From contig JANRBC010000098.1 in NCBI GenBank assembly GCA_030727685.1, positions 4,563 through 12,760 of the forward strand: a stretch of 8,198 bases of DNA, given 5' to 3'. Made by a program: the position numbers and the translations under genes. Below the pieces are notes generated by a model. That model made no database searches and was not told the origin of the DNA. It worked only from the letters and a program-made list of their open reading frames with translations. The DNA comes from Ilumatobacteraceae bacterium. GTDB taxonomy: Bacteria; Actinomycetota; Acidimicrobiia; Acidimicrobiales; Ilumatobacteraceae. Of the stretch, positions 1 through 5,946 are shown piece after piece; the stretch's first letter is position 1; each line of letters begins with the position of its first letter.

Positions 1-200
1 GCCGCCCGCACTGCTGCTTCGACAATATATTCAGGTGTCGGAAAGTCAGGTTCGCCCGCACCAAATCCGATTACGTGCTCACCTTTTGCCTGCAGCGCCT
101 TGGCTTTCGAATCAACAGCCAGTGTCGCCGACTCGGCAATCGCCGCAAGTCGTTTTGAAACTCGAGATTTAGGTAGTGAATTCGCAACCACGGCTGCCAT
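1..200 (-). CDS. Aspartate aminotransferase (class I/II PLP-dependent), N-terminal part
   Basis: This is the first 66 codons of a PLP-dependent aminotransferase whose remainder lies beyond the left edge. The visible protein starts MAAVVANSLPKSRVSKRL and continues through ESATLAVDSKAKAL (about 23-36) to the motif GFGAGEPDFPTP (about 45-56). This GAGEPDFPTP segment is typical of the N-terminal arm of subgroup I aspartate aminotransferases, which interconvert aspartate and 2-oxoglutarate with oxaloacetate and glutamate in the cytoplasm. The catalytic lysine is outside the window, so substrate cannot be checked. The ATG at 200 was chosen because family similarity begins soon after it; an in-frame ATG at 233 would add 11 residues. 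Neither has a clear Shine-Dalgarno sequence. The gene is divergent from the PAC2 gene, with 47 bases between the chosen starts. Family assignment is firm; the exact amino donor is inference. Confidence 0.85.
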   Translation of the reverse strand, partial: MAAVVANSLPKSRVSKRLAAIAESATLAVDSKAKALQAKGEHVIGFGAGEPDFPTPEYIVEAAVRA

Positions 201-247
201 GCTTACACAGTGGAAGTAATTTGTCACGGTCATTTTCAGAACTTGCG

Positions 248-1123
248 ATGAATATTGAAGATGTGCTCGAAGCCGATTGGGACGCTGTCCCTAACTTGCG
301 CGACCCCGTACTCGTAATCGCTCTTCGAGGATGGTTTGACGCCGCGGGTGCCGCAACCGCCGCGCTCGAGTGGTGCCTCGACGATCGCGCCGTCACAGTC
401 GTCGCCAGCATTGACCCCGACCCATTTTTCGACTTCACCCATGAACGCCCTGAGGTCTATTTCAACGAAGACGACGAACGAAAAATTCGTTGGCCAGAAA
501 ACGACATCGTCATCGCGCGATTTCCCGAGGGTTCTCGCGATCTAGTCGTTCTTTCTGGTGTTGAGCCGCACACCCACTGGAACATCTTTTCTGAATGTGT
601 TCTGCAGACCGCCAAAAATCTCAACTGCACGGTTGCTGTCACCGTTGGCGCAATCGCCGAAGCAATACCTCACTCGCGCACGCCATCTGTGTTTGGCAGC
701 ACGACTAACGCAGCGCTCGCACGTCGACTCAAACTTTCGCGACCCACATATCAAGGTGTCACTGGCATAGTCGGCGTGATGCAAGAGCGCTTCGAACGCG
801 AACAACTCGCGGCAGTTTCGTTGCGTGTCGGCGTGCCGCACTACTTGACCAATGCTCAGCACCCAAAATCAAGCGCCGCATTATTGCGCCACCTTGAAAT
901 CGTTCTCGGCGTGCCGACACGCCATGCCGAACTTTACGAAGAAATTCAGCGTTGGGAAGAACTTCATGACGCTGCGGTCGAAGGCGATGCCCATGTTTCA
1001 GAGCACCTCGCACAACTTGAGGCTGACTATGACGCCCGCACCCAAATCGAAATTCCGAGCGCCGACGATCTTGGCGCCGAATTCGAAAAATTTCTTCGCG
1101 AGCAACCCGACGAAGACATCTGA
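248..1123 (+). CDS. PAC2 family protein (proteasome assembly chaperone-like)
   Basis: The product is 291 residues, a usual length for actinobacterial PAC2-family proteins. The N-terminus has the family pattern PVLVIALRGWFDAAGAA (about 20-36), then an alternating beta/alpha region with VVLSGVEPHTHW (about 99-110) and a glycine-rich stretch around TVGAIAEAIPHSR (about 131-143). The C-terminal quarter is acidic and helical (EELHDAAVEGDAHV and onward), ending in REQPDEDI. Eukaryotic and archaeal relatives help assemble the proteasome; the bacterial role is unsettled, so no reaction is claimed. There is no signal peptide or membrane segment, so it should be cytoplasmic. The ATG at 248 was chosen because the conserved region starts just after it. 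The in-frame ATG at 176 would add 24 uncharacteristic residues and overlap the divergent aminotransferase. No Shine-Dalgarno sequence is visible. Its stop codon directly abuts a PHO-box-like repeat belonging to the next gene. Confidence 0.8.
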   Translation: MNIEDVLEADWDAVPNLRDPVLVIALRGWFDAAGAATAALEWCLDDRAVTVVASIDPDPFFDFTHERPEVYFNEDDERKIRWPENDIVIARFPEGSRDLVVLSGVEPHTHWNIFSECVLQTAKNLNCTVAVTVGAIAEAIPHSRTPSVFGSTTNAALARRLKLSRPTYQGVTGIVGVMQERFEREQLAAVSLRVGVPHYLTNAQHPKSSAALLRHLEIVLGVPTRHAELYEEIQRWEELHDAAVEGDAHVSEHLAQLEADYDARTQIEIPSADDLGAEFEKFLREQPDEDI

Positions 1124-1145
1124 GTTCACCAAAAATTCACTTATA
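1124..1145 (+). promoter_or_regulatory. Putative PHO box (two 11-base direct repeats) before the ArsR-reductase genes
   Basis: Two units, GTTCACC plus four bases and ATTCACT plus four bases, lie head to tail; the shared TTCAC cores begin at 1125 and 1136, exactly 11 bases apart. This is the arrangement of PhoP-type response regulator sites in actinobacteria (GTTCACC repeats) and resembles the 11-base periodicity of Bacillus PHO boxes. Similar repeats precede pstS and pstC in this window. It begins on the base after the PAC2 stop codon. Binding is inferred from pattern only. Confidence 0.55.
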
Positions 1146-1178
1146 TAACTCTCTCAAAATTTATTGAGAGAGTTATAT
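1143..1178. promoter_or_regulatory. Perfect inverted repeat, likely ArsR-type operator over the promoter
   Basis: The arms 1143-1157 and 1164-1178 are perfect 15-base reverse complements (ATATAACTCTCTCAA on the left) around a 6-base centre. The inner core TCAA-N6-TTGA has the shape of ArsR/SmtB-family operators. The repeat ends 7 bases before the GTG of the gene that encodes an ArsR-type domain, which fits autoregulation. It overlaps a possible -10 element, TATATT at 1174-1179, placed 6 bases before the GTG. An alternative reading is a weak transcription terminator for the PAC2 gene, but the stem is AT-rich and lies inside the downstream promoter region. Confidence 0.6.
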
Positions 1179-1185
1179 TTGAAGT

Positions 1186-1827
1186 GTGACCTCATCAAAA
1201 CGGCGTGCTCAAGTTTTTGCTGCCCTCGGTGACGAACTTCGACTTGAAATTGTCGAAGAGCTCGTATGGTCAGACCGCACACCTGGTGAGCTAATCGAAA
1301 AATTCGAAATTCGCTCTGCCCTTCTTGCCCACCATCTTGATGTTCTTGAACTTGCCGGTTTAATTGAGCGCACCGAGTCTCACGCTGATGGTCGCAAACG
1401 TTTCGTCAAACTGACCAGAAACAACAACGATTTGCTCAGCACTGCCAACAAAATCAACCAAGTTGTTTTTGTCTGTCGACAAAATTCGGCACGATCTCAG
1501 ATTGCTGCAGCAATCTGGCGGTCAGTAACTGGTGAAAATGTGGCAAGCGCGGGCACTGAACCAGCTCTGAACTTGCACCCGCTCACAATCAAGATTGCCG
1601 AACAGCACCGACTCGATCTCTCAAACGCCAGGCCCCGAGACCTCGAAAGTCTCAAAATCAAGGGCAAGACCATAATCACCGTTTGCGATCAATCGCATGA
1701 CGACATCGCAAATCCACTTAGCCGTCTTCATTGGTCAATGCCCGATCCTGCTGAACTCGGCACGATGGCAGCCTTCGAAAAAACTTTTCAAGAACTCGTC
1801 GAGCGAATTCAACCACTCGTCAAGTAA
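1186..1827 (+). CDS. ArsR-type DNA-binding domain fused to LMW-phosphatase/arsenate reductase-like domain
   Basis: This 213-residue protein joins two domains. Residues about 5-80 form a winged helix of ArsR type: FAALGDELRLEIVEEL, then the recognition region RSALLAHHLDVLELAGLIER, then a wing (HADGRKRFVKLT). Residues about 92-213 are a low-molecular-weight tyrosine phosphatase/arsenate reductase fold, with the CX5R loop VFVCRQNSARS (C97, R103, S104) and the acid-loop motif WSMPDP (D187). It could reduce arsenate or hydrolyse a phosphoester while regulating its own operon. The DNA-binding part has no cysteine at all, so the usual ArsR As(III) site is missing; the only cysteines are C97 and C167. 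Start is GTG at 1186, with no Shine-Dalgarno sequence but a possible -10 six bases upstream, suggesting a leaderless mRNA. The next gene starts 23 bases downstream, so they probably form an operon. The fold calls are firm; substrate and signal are unknown. Confidence 0.85.
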   Translation: MTSSKRRAQVFAALGDELRLEIVEELVWSDRTPGELIEKFEIRSALLAHHLDVLELAGLIERTESHADGRKRFVKLTRNNNDLLSTANKINQVVFVCRQNSARSQIAAAIWRSVTGENVASAGTEPALNLHPLTIKIAEQHRLDLSNARPRDLESLKIKGKTIITVCDQSHDDIANPLSRLHWSMPDPAELGTMAAFEKTFQELVERIQPLVK

Positions 1828-1850
1828 TTAAGCACAAAAAAGGAGCAGTA

Positions 1851-2486
1851 ATGAGTTTTGTCCAACCAACCGAAGAGCATGAGATTATTGACAGTGCCGT
1901 GAACCAACTTTCCCGCAAATACGCCGGGAAGTTTGACCAAAGCGACATACTTCCAGTCGTAAAAGAGTCATATAAGAGTTTCGCTGACGCGAAGGTCCGT
2001 ACTTTCATCGCAGTTTTTACTTCAAGATACGCAGACGACCGCCTTCGTGCTCTCGCAAAAAATCGGGGTTTGATCACCGATGCTCCACCATCTGTTCTTT
2101 TCGTTTGCGTGCACAATGCGGGCCGCTCACAGATGGCAGCGGGTTGGCTTCGACACTTATCGCGCGGAAAAATCGAGGTTTACTCTGGCGGATCACTCCC
2201 CGGAAAAGACCTAAACGAATCTGCAGTCGAAGCAATGCGCGAAGTTGGCATTGACATCGCTAATGAATTTCCGAAGCCGTTCGCTGTCGAAATTGTTCAA
2301 GCCGCAGATGTGGTTATCACAATGGGTTGTGGTGACACCTGCCCAATTTTTCCTGGCAAGCGCTATGAAGATTGGGCGCTCGACGACCCTGCAGGCCTTG
2401 GTGTTGAAGCAGTTCGACAAATTCGAGATGACATTCGTCGCCGAGTTGAAGATCTAATTTCTGACTTTGCCATCAATTTTAAATAA
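1851..2486 (+). CDS. arsC: Arsenate reductase, LMW-phosphatase type, with N-terminal three-helix domain
   Basis: The 211-residue product has an N-terminal helical domain (about 5-75, EEHEIIDSAVNQL through RLRALAKNRG) of the kind found ahead of actinobacterial phosphatase-like arsenate reductases. It is followed by the catalytic fold. The CX5R loop is VLFVCVHNAGRSQMAAGWL, with C86 as expected nucleophile, R92 and S93. The late motif TMGCGDTCP (C160, C164) followed by KRYEDWALDDPAG, with D178/D179 near the acid loop, is characteristic of arsenate reductases rather than general tyrosine phosphatases. Such enzymes reduce arsenate to arsenite in the cytoplasm, coupled to thioredoxin or, in many actinobacteria, to mycothiol; which partner applies here is not visible. 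The ATG at 1851 has a good Shine-Dalgarno sequence (AGGAG at 1841-1845). It shares an operon with the preceding fusion gene. No arsenite efflux gene is present in the window. Confidence 0.88.
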   Translation: MSFVQPTEEHEIIDSAVNQLSRKYAGKFDQSDILPVVKESYKSFADAKVRTFIAVFTSRYADDRLRALAKNRGLITDAPPSVLFVCVHNAGRSQMAAGWLRHLSRGKIEVYSGGSLPGKDLNESAVEAMREVGIDIANEFPKPFAVEIVQAADVVITMGCGDTCPIFPGKRYEDWALDDPAGLGVEAVRQIRDDIRRRVEDLISDFAINFK

Positions 2487-2487
2487 A

Positions 2488-2516
2488 AAAGGCCCCGGGC
2501 ATTGCCCGGGGCCTTT
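2488..2516. terminator. Strong bidirectional intrinsic terminator between convergent operons
   Basis: A perfect 13-base stem (2488-2500 with 2504-2516) closes on a three-base ATT loop and is very GC-rich in its core (GGCCCCGGGC). Read leftward, it follows the pstS stop by about 21 bases and runs into a T-rich tract (complement of the A run 2485-2490), a classical rho-independent terminator. Read rightward, it begins one base after the arsC stop and is followed by TTTCATTT, a poorer but usable U-tract. It separates the arsenate reductase pair from the pst cluster. Confidence 0.9.
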
Positions 2517-2537
2517 CATTTAGTTCTTAATTGACTA

Positions 2538-3890
2538 TCAGCCTGCACCACACTTCTTGGCCAGGTCGACACCTTTAGCTGCCGACGCACCAAGGATTGG
2601 TGTGTAACCGAGAGCTTCAGCATTCTTTGGACCAAAGTCCTTAAGCATCCATTCGAAGAACTGTGCGACGACTTTGTTCTTTGCGTCAGATGAGGTCTGG
2701 CACAAACCATAAGTTACCGCGCCAAGTGAATAGGCGGTTTTGTTCGTTGTCTGCTTCCAGTCGAACGAAATGAGTCCGCGCGAGTCTTGAGCTCCACCTG
2801 CAAGGTGTGAGTTATATCCGGCTGCAGTCGGCGCCACAAAGGCTCCAGCGGCGTTGCGAATATTTGCTGCGCGAATACCTTTTGATGCACGAGTCGGGTC
2901 GGTCACATAAGCAACTTCGGCGTAGCCGATCGCACCATTCGTGTCAGCAATGTAATTCGCCTGGTTGTTGTTCTGTGGCTGACCGACAAAACGTGAACCA
3001 AACTTCGTCACTCCACCCGGCACACATGACTGAAATGCGTCATTGATTACCCAGTCTGAGTTCACTGCGCCCTTCATGTACTGACAGAAGTTGTTGGTTG
3101 TACCCGAAGTATCTGCACGATAAACAACTTGAATTGCTCTGTCAGGAAGAGTGACTTTGACCTGCTTGAAGGTTGCAATTGTCTTGCCACCAACTTTGAT
3201 CGAGAATGTGTCAGTTGGCTTAACTCTTGAAGTCATGTTCACTTCAGCTTTTGAGCCAACTGTTAACGACTTCAAGACTTTCTTTGTTTTGTCGTTGTAC
3301 CACTCAATTTTTTTGCCTTTGTTCGACTTCAACGTCGCTGGCAACATTGAAACAGTCACTTTTGCAGAAGTTGTTGAAATATTTTCCCACAAAGCTGTCG
3401 CACCCCTTACATCTGACTTCTTTTTTTGATTTGCCCATGTTGGGTTCGTCTTGATGTCATTTGCAATGCTTGGGTGGTTCCACCTTTCAACTGTTCCACC
3501 GAAAATACCGTTGATAGTTCCTGGGCTAAGCGAAAGTGTCGCGCCGCCGAGTTCATCGAGACGATACGCAATCGCAATAGCACCCGCTACGTAAGGAATG
3601 TATGTCCAGCCAAATGTCGGAAGGTCTTTCGAACCTACGGCCGAGTCAGTACCCGCAAACTTGAACGTGCCTGATTTAAAGTTTTTCTTACCTGTACCCG
3701 AACCTGTCGAGGTATAAGTCAAGTTGTGGCCGAATGTTTTGTTGAATTCGGCAATTGCCGGAGTCAAAAATTGCACTGGAAACGATGCGCCTCCTCCGGT
3801 TACATTTTCTGCTTTCGCAATCGATGCACTCGAAAGAACGCTCGCTGCTGTGATCATCACAGCGACGAAACGCTTTGAACGTTTATTCAT
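2538..3890 (-). CDS. pstS: Phosphate ABC transporter substrate-binding protein PstS
   Basis: PstS binds inorganic phosphate outside the membrane and delivers it to PstCA. The 450-residue protein has a signal peptide (basic MNKRSKRF, hydrophobic core, AKA-E cleavage near 27). Phosphate-contact motifs follow in family order: TGGGASFP (31-38), TSTGSGTG (60-67), GTDSAV (80-85, D82) and RADTSGTT (258-265; R258, S262, T264). It is longer than usual (roughly 320-380) because about 95 residues are inserted between TNPTWAN (148-154) and LPDRAIQVVYRAD (248-260). The insert is rich in lysine, threonine and valine and looks beta-stranded. There is no lipobox cysteine, so it is not a conventional lipoprotein. 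The ATG at 3890 was preferred over an in-frame ATG at 3962 because it has an AGGAG site and a proper signal peptide. It lies last in the pst cluster, 117 bases after pstB, with its own PHO-box-like repeat. Confidence 0.95.
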   Translation of the reverse strand: MNKRSKRFVAVMITAASVLSSASIAKAENVTGGGASFPVQFLTPAIAEFNKTFGHNLTYTSTGSGTGKKNFKSGTFKFAGTDSAVGSKDLPTFGWTYIPYVAGAIAIAYRLDELGGATLSLSPGTINGIFGGTVERWNHPSIANDIKTNPTWANQKKKSDVRGATALWENISTTSAKVTVSMLPATLKSNKGKKIEWYNDKTKKVLKSLTVGSKAEVNMTSRVKPTDTFSIKVGGKTIATFKQVKVTLPDRAIQVVYRADTSGTTNNFCQYMKGAVNSDWVINDAFQSCVPGGVTKFGSRFVGQPQNNNQANYIADTNGAIGYAEVAYVTDPTRASKGIRAANIRNAAGAFVAPTAAGYNSHLAGGAQDSRGLISFDWKQTTNKTAYSLGAVTYGLCQTSSDAKNKVVAQFFEWMLKDFGPKNAEALGYTPILGASAAKGVDLAKKCGAG

Positions 3891-3895
3891 GATTT

Positions 3896-3900
3896 CTCCT
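3896..3900 (-). promoter_or_regulatory. Ribosome binding site deciding the pstS start
   Basis: On the minus strand AGGAG lies five bases before the ATG at 3890. The alternative in-frame ATG at 3962 has no such site and would place 24 extra residues ahead of the signal peptide, so the start at 3890 is preferred. Confidence 0.8.
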
Positions 3901-3983
3901 TTTGGTTTGATGACTATTTCCTTACGAAACAGTACGAGCCCACAATTAACTGAGCGCCACAACCAGAAGACGAATCGGCAACG

Positions 3984-4005
3984 CAGAGGTAAACAGTAAG
4001 TTAAC
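3984..4005 (-). promoter_or_regulatory. Putative PHO box before pstS
   Basis: Read on the minus strand, GTTAACT (from 4005) and GTTTACC (from 3994) begin two adjacent 11-base units, matching the pattern RTTNACY-N4 repeated. The box starts two bases after the pstB stop codon and ends about 94 bases before the pstS ATG. It suggests that pstS has its own phosphate-responsive promoter in addition to read-through from pstB. No convincing -10 element could be chosen. Confidence 0.5.
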
Positions 4006-4007
4006 TG

Positions 4008-4835
4008 TCAGCCGAACTTGCCCTGAACATAGTCAGCAGTTCGCGAGTCAGTCGGGTTGGTGAACATCTTTCGAGTTGCATCGGCTTCAACCAAATAGCC
4101 CGGCCCACCATCTGTCAAGAAAAATGCACAGTGGTCACTGACGCGACTCGCCTGTTGCATGTTGTGCGTAACAATAATTACCGTGATTTTTTCTGCAAGC
4201 TCTTTAATGGTCTCTTCAATTCGCAAAGTACTGCCGGGGTCTAACGCCGAACACGGCTCGTCCATCAGCAGTACTTGTGGTTCAACTGCCAAAGACCGAG
4301 CAATGCAAAGACGCTGTTGCTGCCCACCCGACAACGAACCGCCAGATGCCTGCAGTCGATCTTTTACTTCTTTCCATAAACCCGCACGCGTCAGACATTG
4401 CTCGACAATTTCATCATGATTCGAGCGTTTTAAATGGGCCAATTTGATTCCGGCTAGAACATTTTCTCGAATCGTCATCGCCGGAAATGGGTTTGGCTTC
4501 TGGAAAACCATTCCGACCTTCAATCGAATCATTGCTGGGTCTTCTTCTGGAGCGTAAATGTCTGAGCCGTTTAACAAAACCGACCCTGCCATCGCTGCTG
4601 ACGGAATAAATTCATGCATGCGATTCAAAAGTCGAATGAAAGTTGATTTTCCACACCCTGATGGACCAATTAAACCAGTGACCGTCCGCTCAGGAAATCG
4701 AAGCGAAACATTCGACAGCGCATGATGCTTACCGAACCAAGCATGCACACCTTGGGTCTCAAGCCCAATAAATTTACTAGTTTCACCATTTTGCTGATTC
4801 GCGCTCTGATTTGTGGTGATCTGAGTCTGTGTCAT
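4008..4835 (-). CDS. pstB: Phosphate ABC transporter ATP-binding protein PstB
   Basis: PstB is the cytoplasmic ATPase of the Pst phosphate importer. Within 275 residues all ABC motifs are intact: Walker A GPSGCGKST (57-65), the Q-loop FQKPNPFP (111-118) that is typical of PstB, the signature LSGGQQQR (168-175), Walker B VLLMDEP (188-194) and the H-loop THNMQQA (H224). Length is slightly above the usual 250-260 because of a polar, glutamine- and threonine-rich N-terminus. The ATG at 4835 was chosen because AAAGGA lies eight bases upstream; an in-frame ATG at 4856 would add seven residues with no good site. Depending on the start, the gap after pstA is 7 or 28 bases, so it belongs to the pstCAB operon. 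The pstS PHO box directly follows its stop codon. Confidence 0.96.
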   Translation of the reverse strand: MTQTQITTNQSANQQNGETSKFIGLETQGVHAWFGKHHALSNVSLRFPERTVTGLIGPSGCGKSTFIRLLNRMHEFIPSAAMAGSVLLNGSDIYAPEEDPAMIRLKVGMVFQKPNPFPAMTIRENVLAGIKLAHLKRSNHDEIVEQCLTRAGLWKEVKDRLQASGGSLSGGQQQRLCIARSLAVEPQVLLMDEPCSALDPGSTLRIEETIKELAEKITVIIVTHNMQQASRVSDHCAFFLTDGGPGYLVEADATRKMFTNPTDSRTADYVQGKFG

Positions 4836-4843
4836 ATTGAGTG

Positions 4844-4849
4844 TCCTTT
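4844..4849 (-). promoter_or_regulatory. Ribosome binding site deciding the pstB start
   Basis: AAAGGA on the minus strand lies eight bases before the ATG at 4835. The alternative ATG at 4856 has only a weak purine stretch upstream. This favours the shorter 275-residue protein. Confidence 0.6.
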
Positions 4850-4863
4850 GGTTCATTCTTAAT

Positions 4864-5946
4864 CTACTTTCGACGGTTTGCGTTGGCTTTTAGAGCCGAC
4901 TTGTTTCCCAGTCGACGTGCAATTATGAAAAAGAAGAAGACTAATGCCAACAATACGAGCGATCCCGTCCACGCACGGGCGTTTGAATACTCTGTGCCAT
5001 ACATAAACATCGCGAAAATATACGTTGGTAGCGACGCAACGGTTCCGCCGATTGGGTTCCATACAAATCCATTGGTATTCAACGATGTCAATAGAAGTGG
5101 TGCCGTTTCACCAATCACACGGGCAACACCAAGAATTGCCGCCGTGCTTAGTCCGGCACGAACTGTTGGCAACACAACCAAAAGAGCAGTTCGCCATTGA
5201 CGAGCGCCCAACGCATACCCGGCGCTCCGAATATCGTCAGGAACCAGTTTCAAAACTTCTTCAGCCGTGCGAGAAACAGTTGGCAACATCAACACTGCAA
5301 GTGCGAGCCCTCCTGCGAGTCCTGAATATTGACCCATCGATTTGACCACCGTTGCAAAAATAAACAGACCCGCAACCACCGACGGCACACCCGCCATTGA
5401 TTGAACAATAAATCGCACCAAAAATGTAAGACGACCACGAACTTCGGTTAGATAAATTCCGGTGAGAATGCCAAGCGGAAGAGTCACGACAGTTGCAATT
5501 GCAACCATGATTAAAGATCCAACAATCGCATGACCCGCGCCACCGATGTTCAACTCATCGTCTGGGGTTGAAGTACGCATATCAGAAATGAAGTAACCGG
5601 GATAAACCGCTCGATAACCCTTTAAGATCACGGTCACAAGTATTGACAACCAAGGCACAAATGCAAGAACAGCGAGCGAAGTTATAACTACTCGCAAAAC
5701 TGCATCTCGTCGTTCTTTTGCTCCAAGTTTTGATGCGATACCAATGACCCACGCAAGGTTGATCAATAAGAATGCAACTGCCCAGCCATCAAAGTTGGCA
5801 AGCGGTGTCAAAATAGTGGCAACAAAAGCAGCAACTGCAAAAGTCAACATGCGACCAAAACCCAGCAGTCGTTTCGAGCGACTGACCGCCCATGGTCGAC
5901 GAGGTTCGGCAGTCGTCAACTGGCCAGCATTTGCTACAGTGCTCAT
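4864..5946 (-). CDS. pstA: Phosphate ABC transporter permease PstA
   Basis: PstA is one of the two membrane subunits forming the phosphate channel. The conserved permease core begins near residue 135 (AGHAIVGSLIMVAIATVVTLPLGI). It contains the PstA segment MAGVPSVVAGLF (184-195) and the EAA coupling loop, EEVLKLVPDDIRSAGYALGA (229-248) followed by a WRTALLVVLP stretch, then GVARVIGETAPLL. At 360 residues it is longer than usual (about 280-300). Two additional hydrophobic segments, about 33-50 and 55-72, precede the usual six, giving about eight in total. The ATG overlaps the pstC stop codon by four bases (ATGA), showing translational coupling. pstB follows immediately. Family call is firm; the helix count is by eye. 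Confidence 0.95.
   Translation of the reverse strand: MSTVANAGQLTTAEPRRPWAVSRSKRLLGFGRMLTFAVAAFVATILTPLANFDGWAVAFLLINLAWVIGIASKLGAKERRDAVLRVVITSLAVLAFVPWLSILVTVILKGYRAVYPGYFISDMRTSTPDDELNIGGAGHAIVGSLIMVAIATVVTLPLGILTGIYLTEVRGRLTFLVRFIVQSMAGVPSVVAGLFIFATVVKSMGQYSGLAGGLALAVLMLPTVSRTAEEVLKLVPDDIRSAGYALGARQWRTALLVVLPTVRAGLSTAAILGVARVIGETAPLLLTSLNTNGFVWNPIGGTVASLPTYIFAMFMYGTEYSNARAWTGSLVLLALVFFFFIIARRLGNKSALKANANRRK

Noticed and set aside
169..438. Leftward reading frame covering the divergent start region
   Set aside because: It lies antisense to the PAC2 gene, has Ser/Ala/Arg-biased composition with no family similarity, and is in a different frame from the real aminotransferase start.
1143..1178. 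The inverted repeat as a transcription terminator for the PAC2 gene
   Set aside because: The stem is AT-rich with no GC core and overlaps the likely promoter of the next gene. An operator is the simpler reading, though terminator activity is not excluded.
2538..3962. Longer pstS starting at the ATG at 3962
   Set aside because: The extra 24 residues would precede the signal peptide, and only the ATG at 3890 has a good ribosome binding site.
3891..4007. A small gene or RNA in the pstB-pstS gap
   Set aside because: No reading frame with a start and ribosome site, and no clear stem-loop, is seen apart from the PHO-like repeat and the pstS leader.
4841..5200. Rightward reading frame antisense to pstA
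   Set aside because: It is fully antisense to a well-recognised permease gene, has no recognisable domain and no ribosome binding site.
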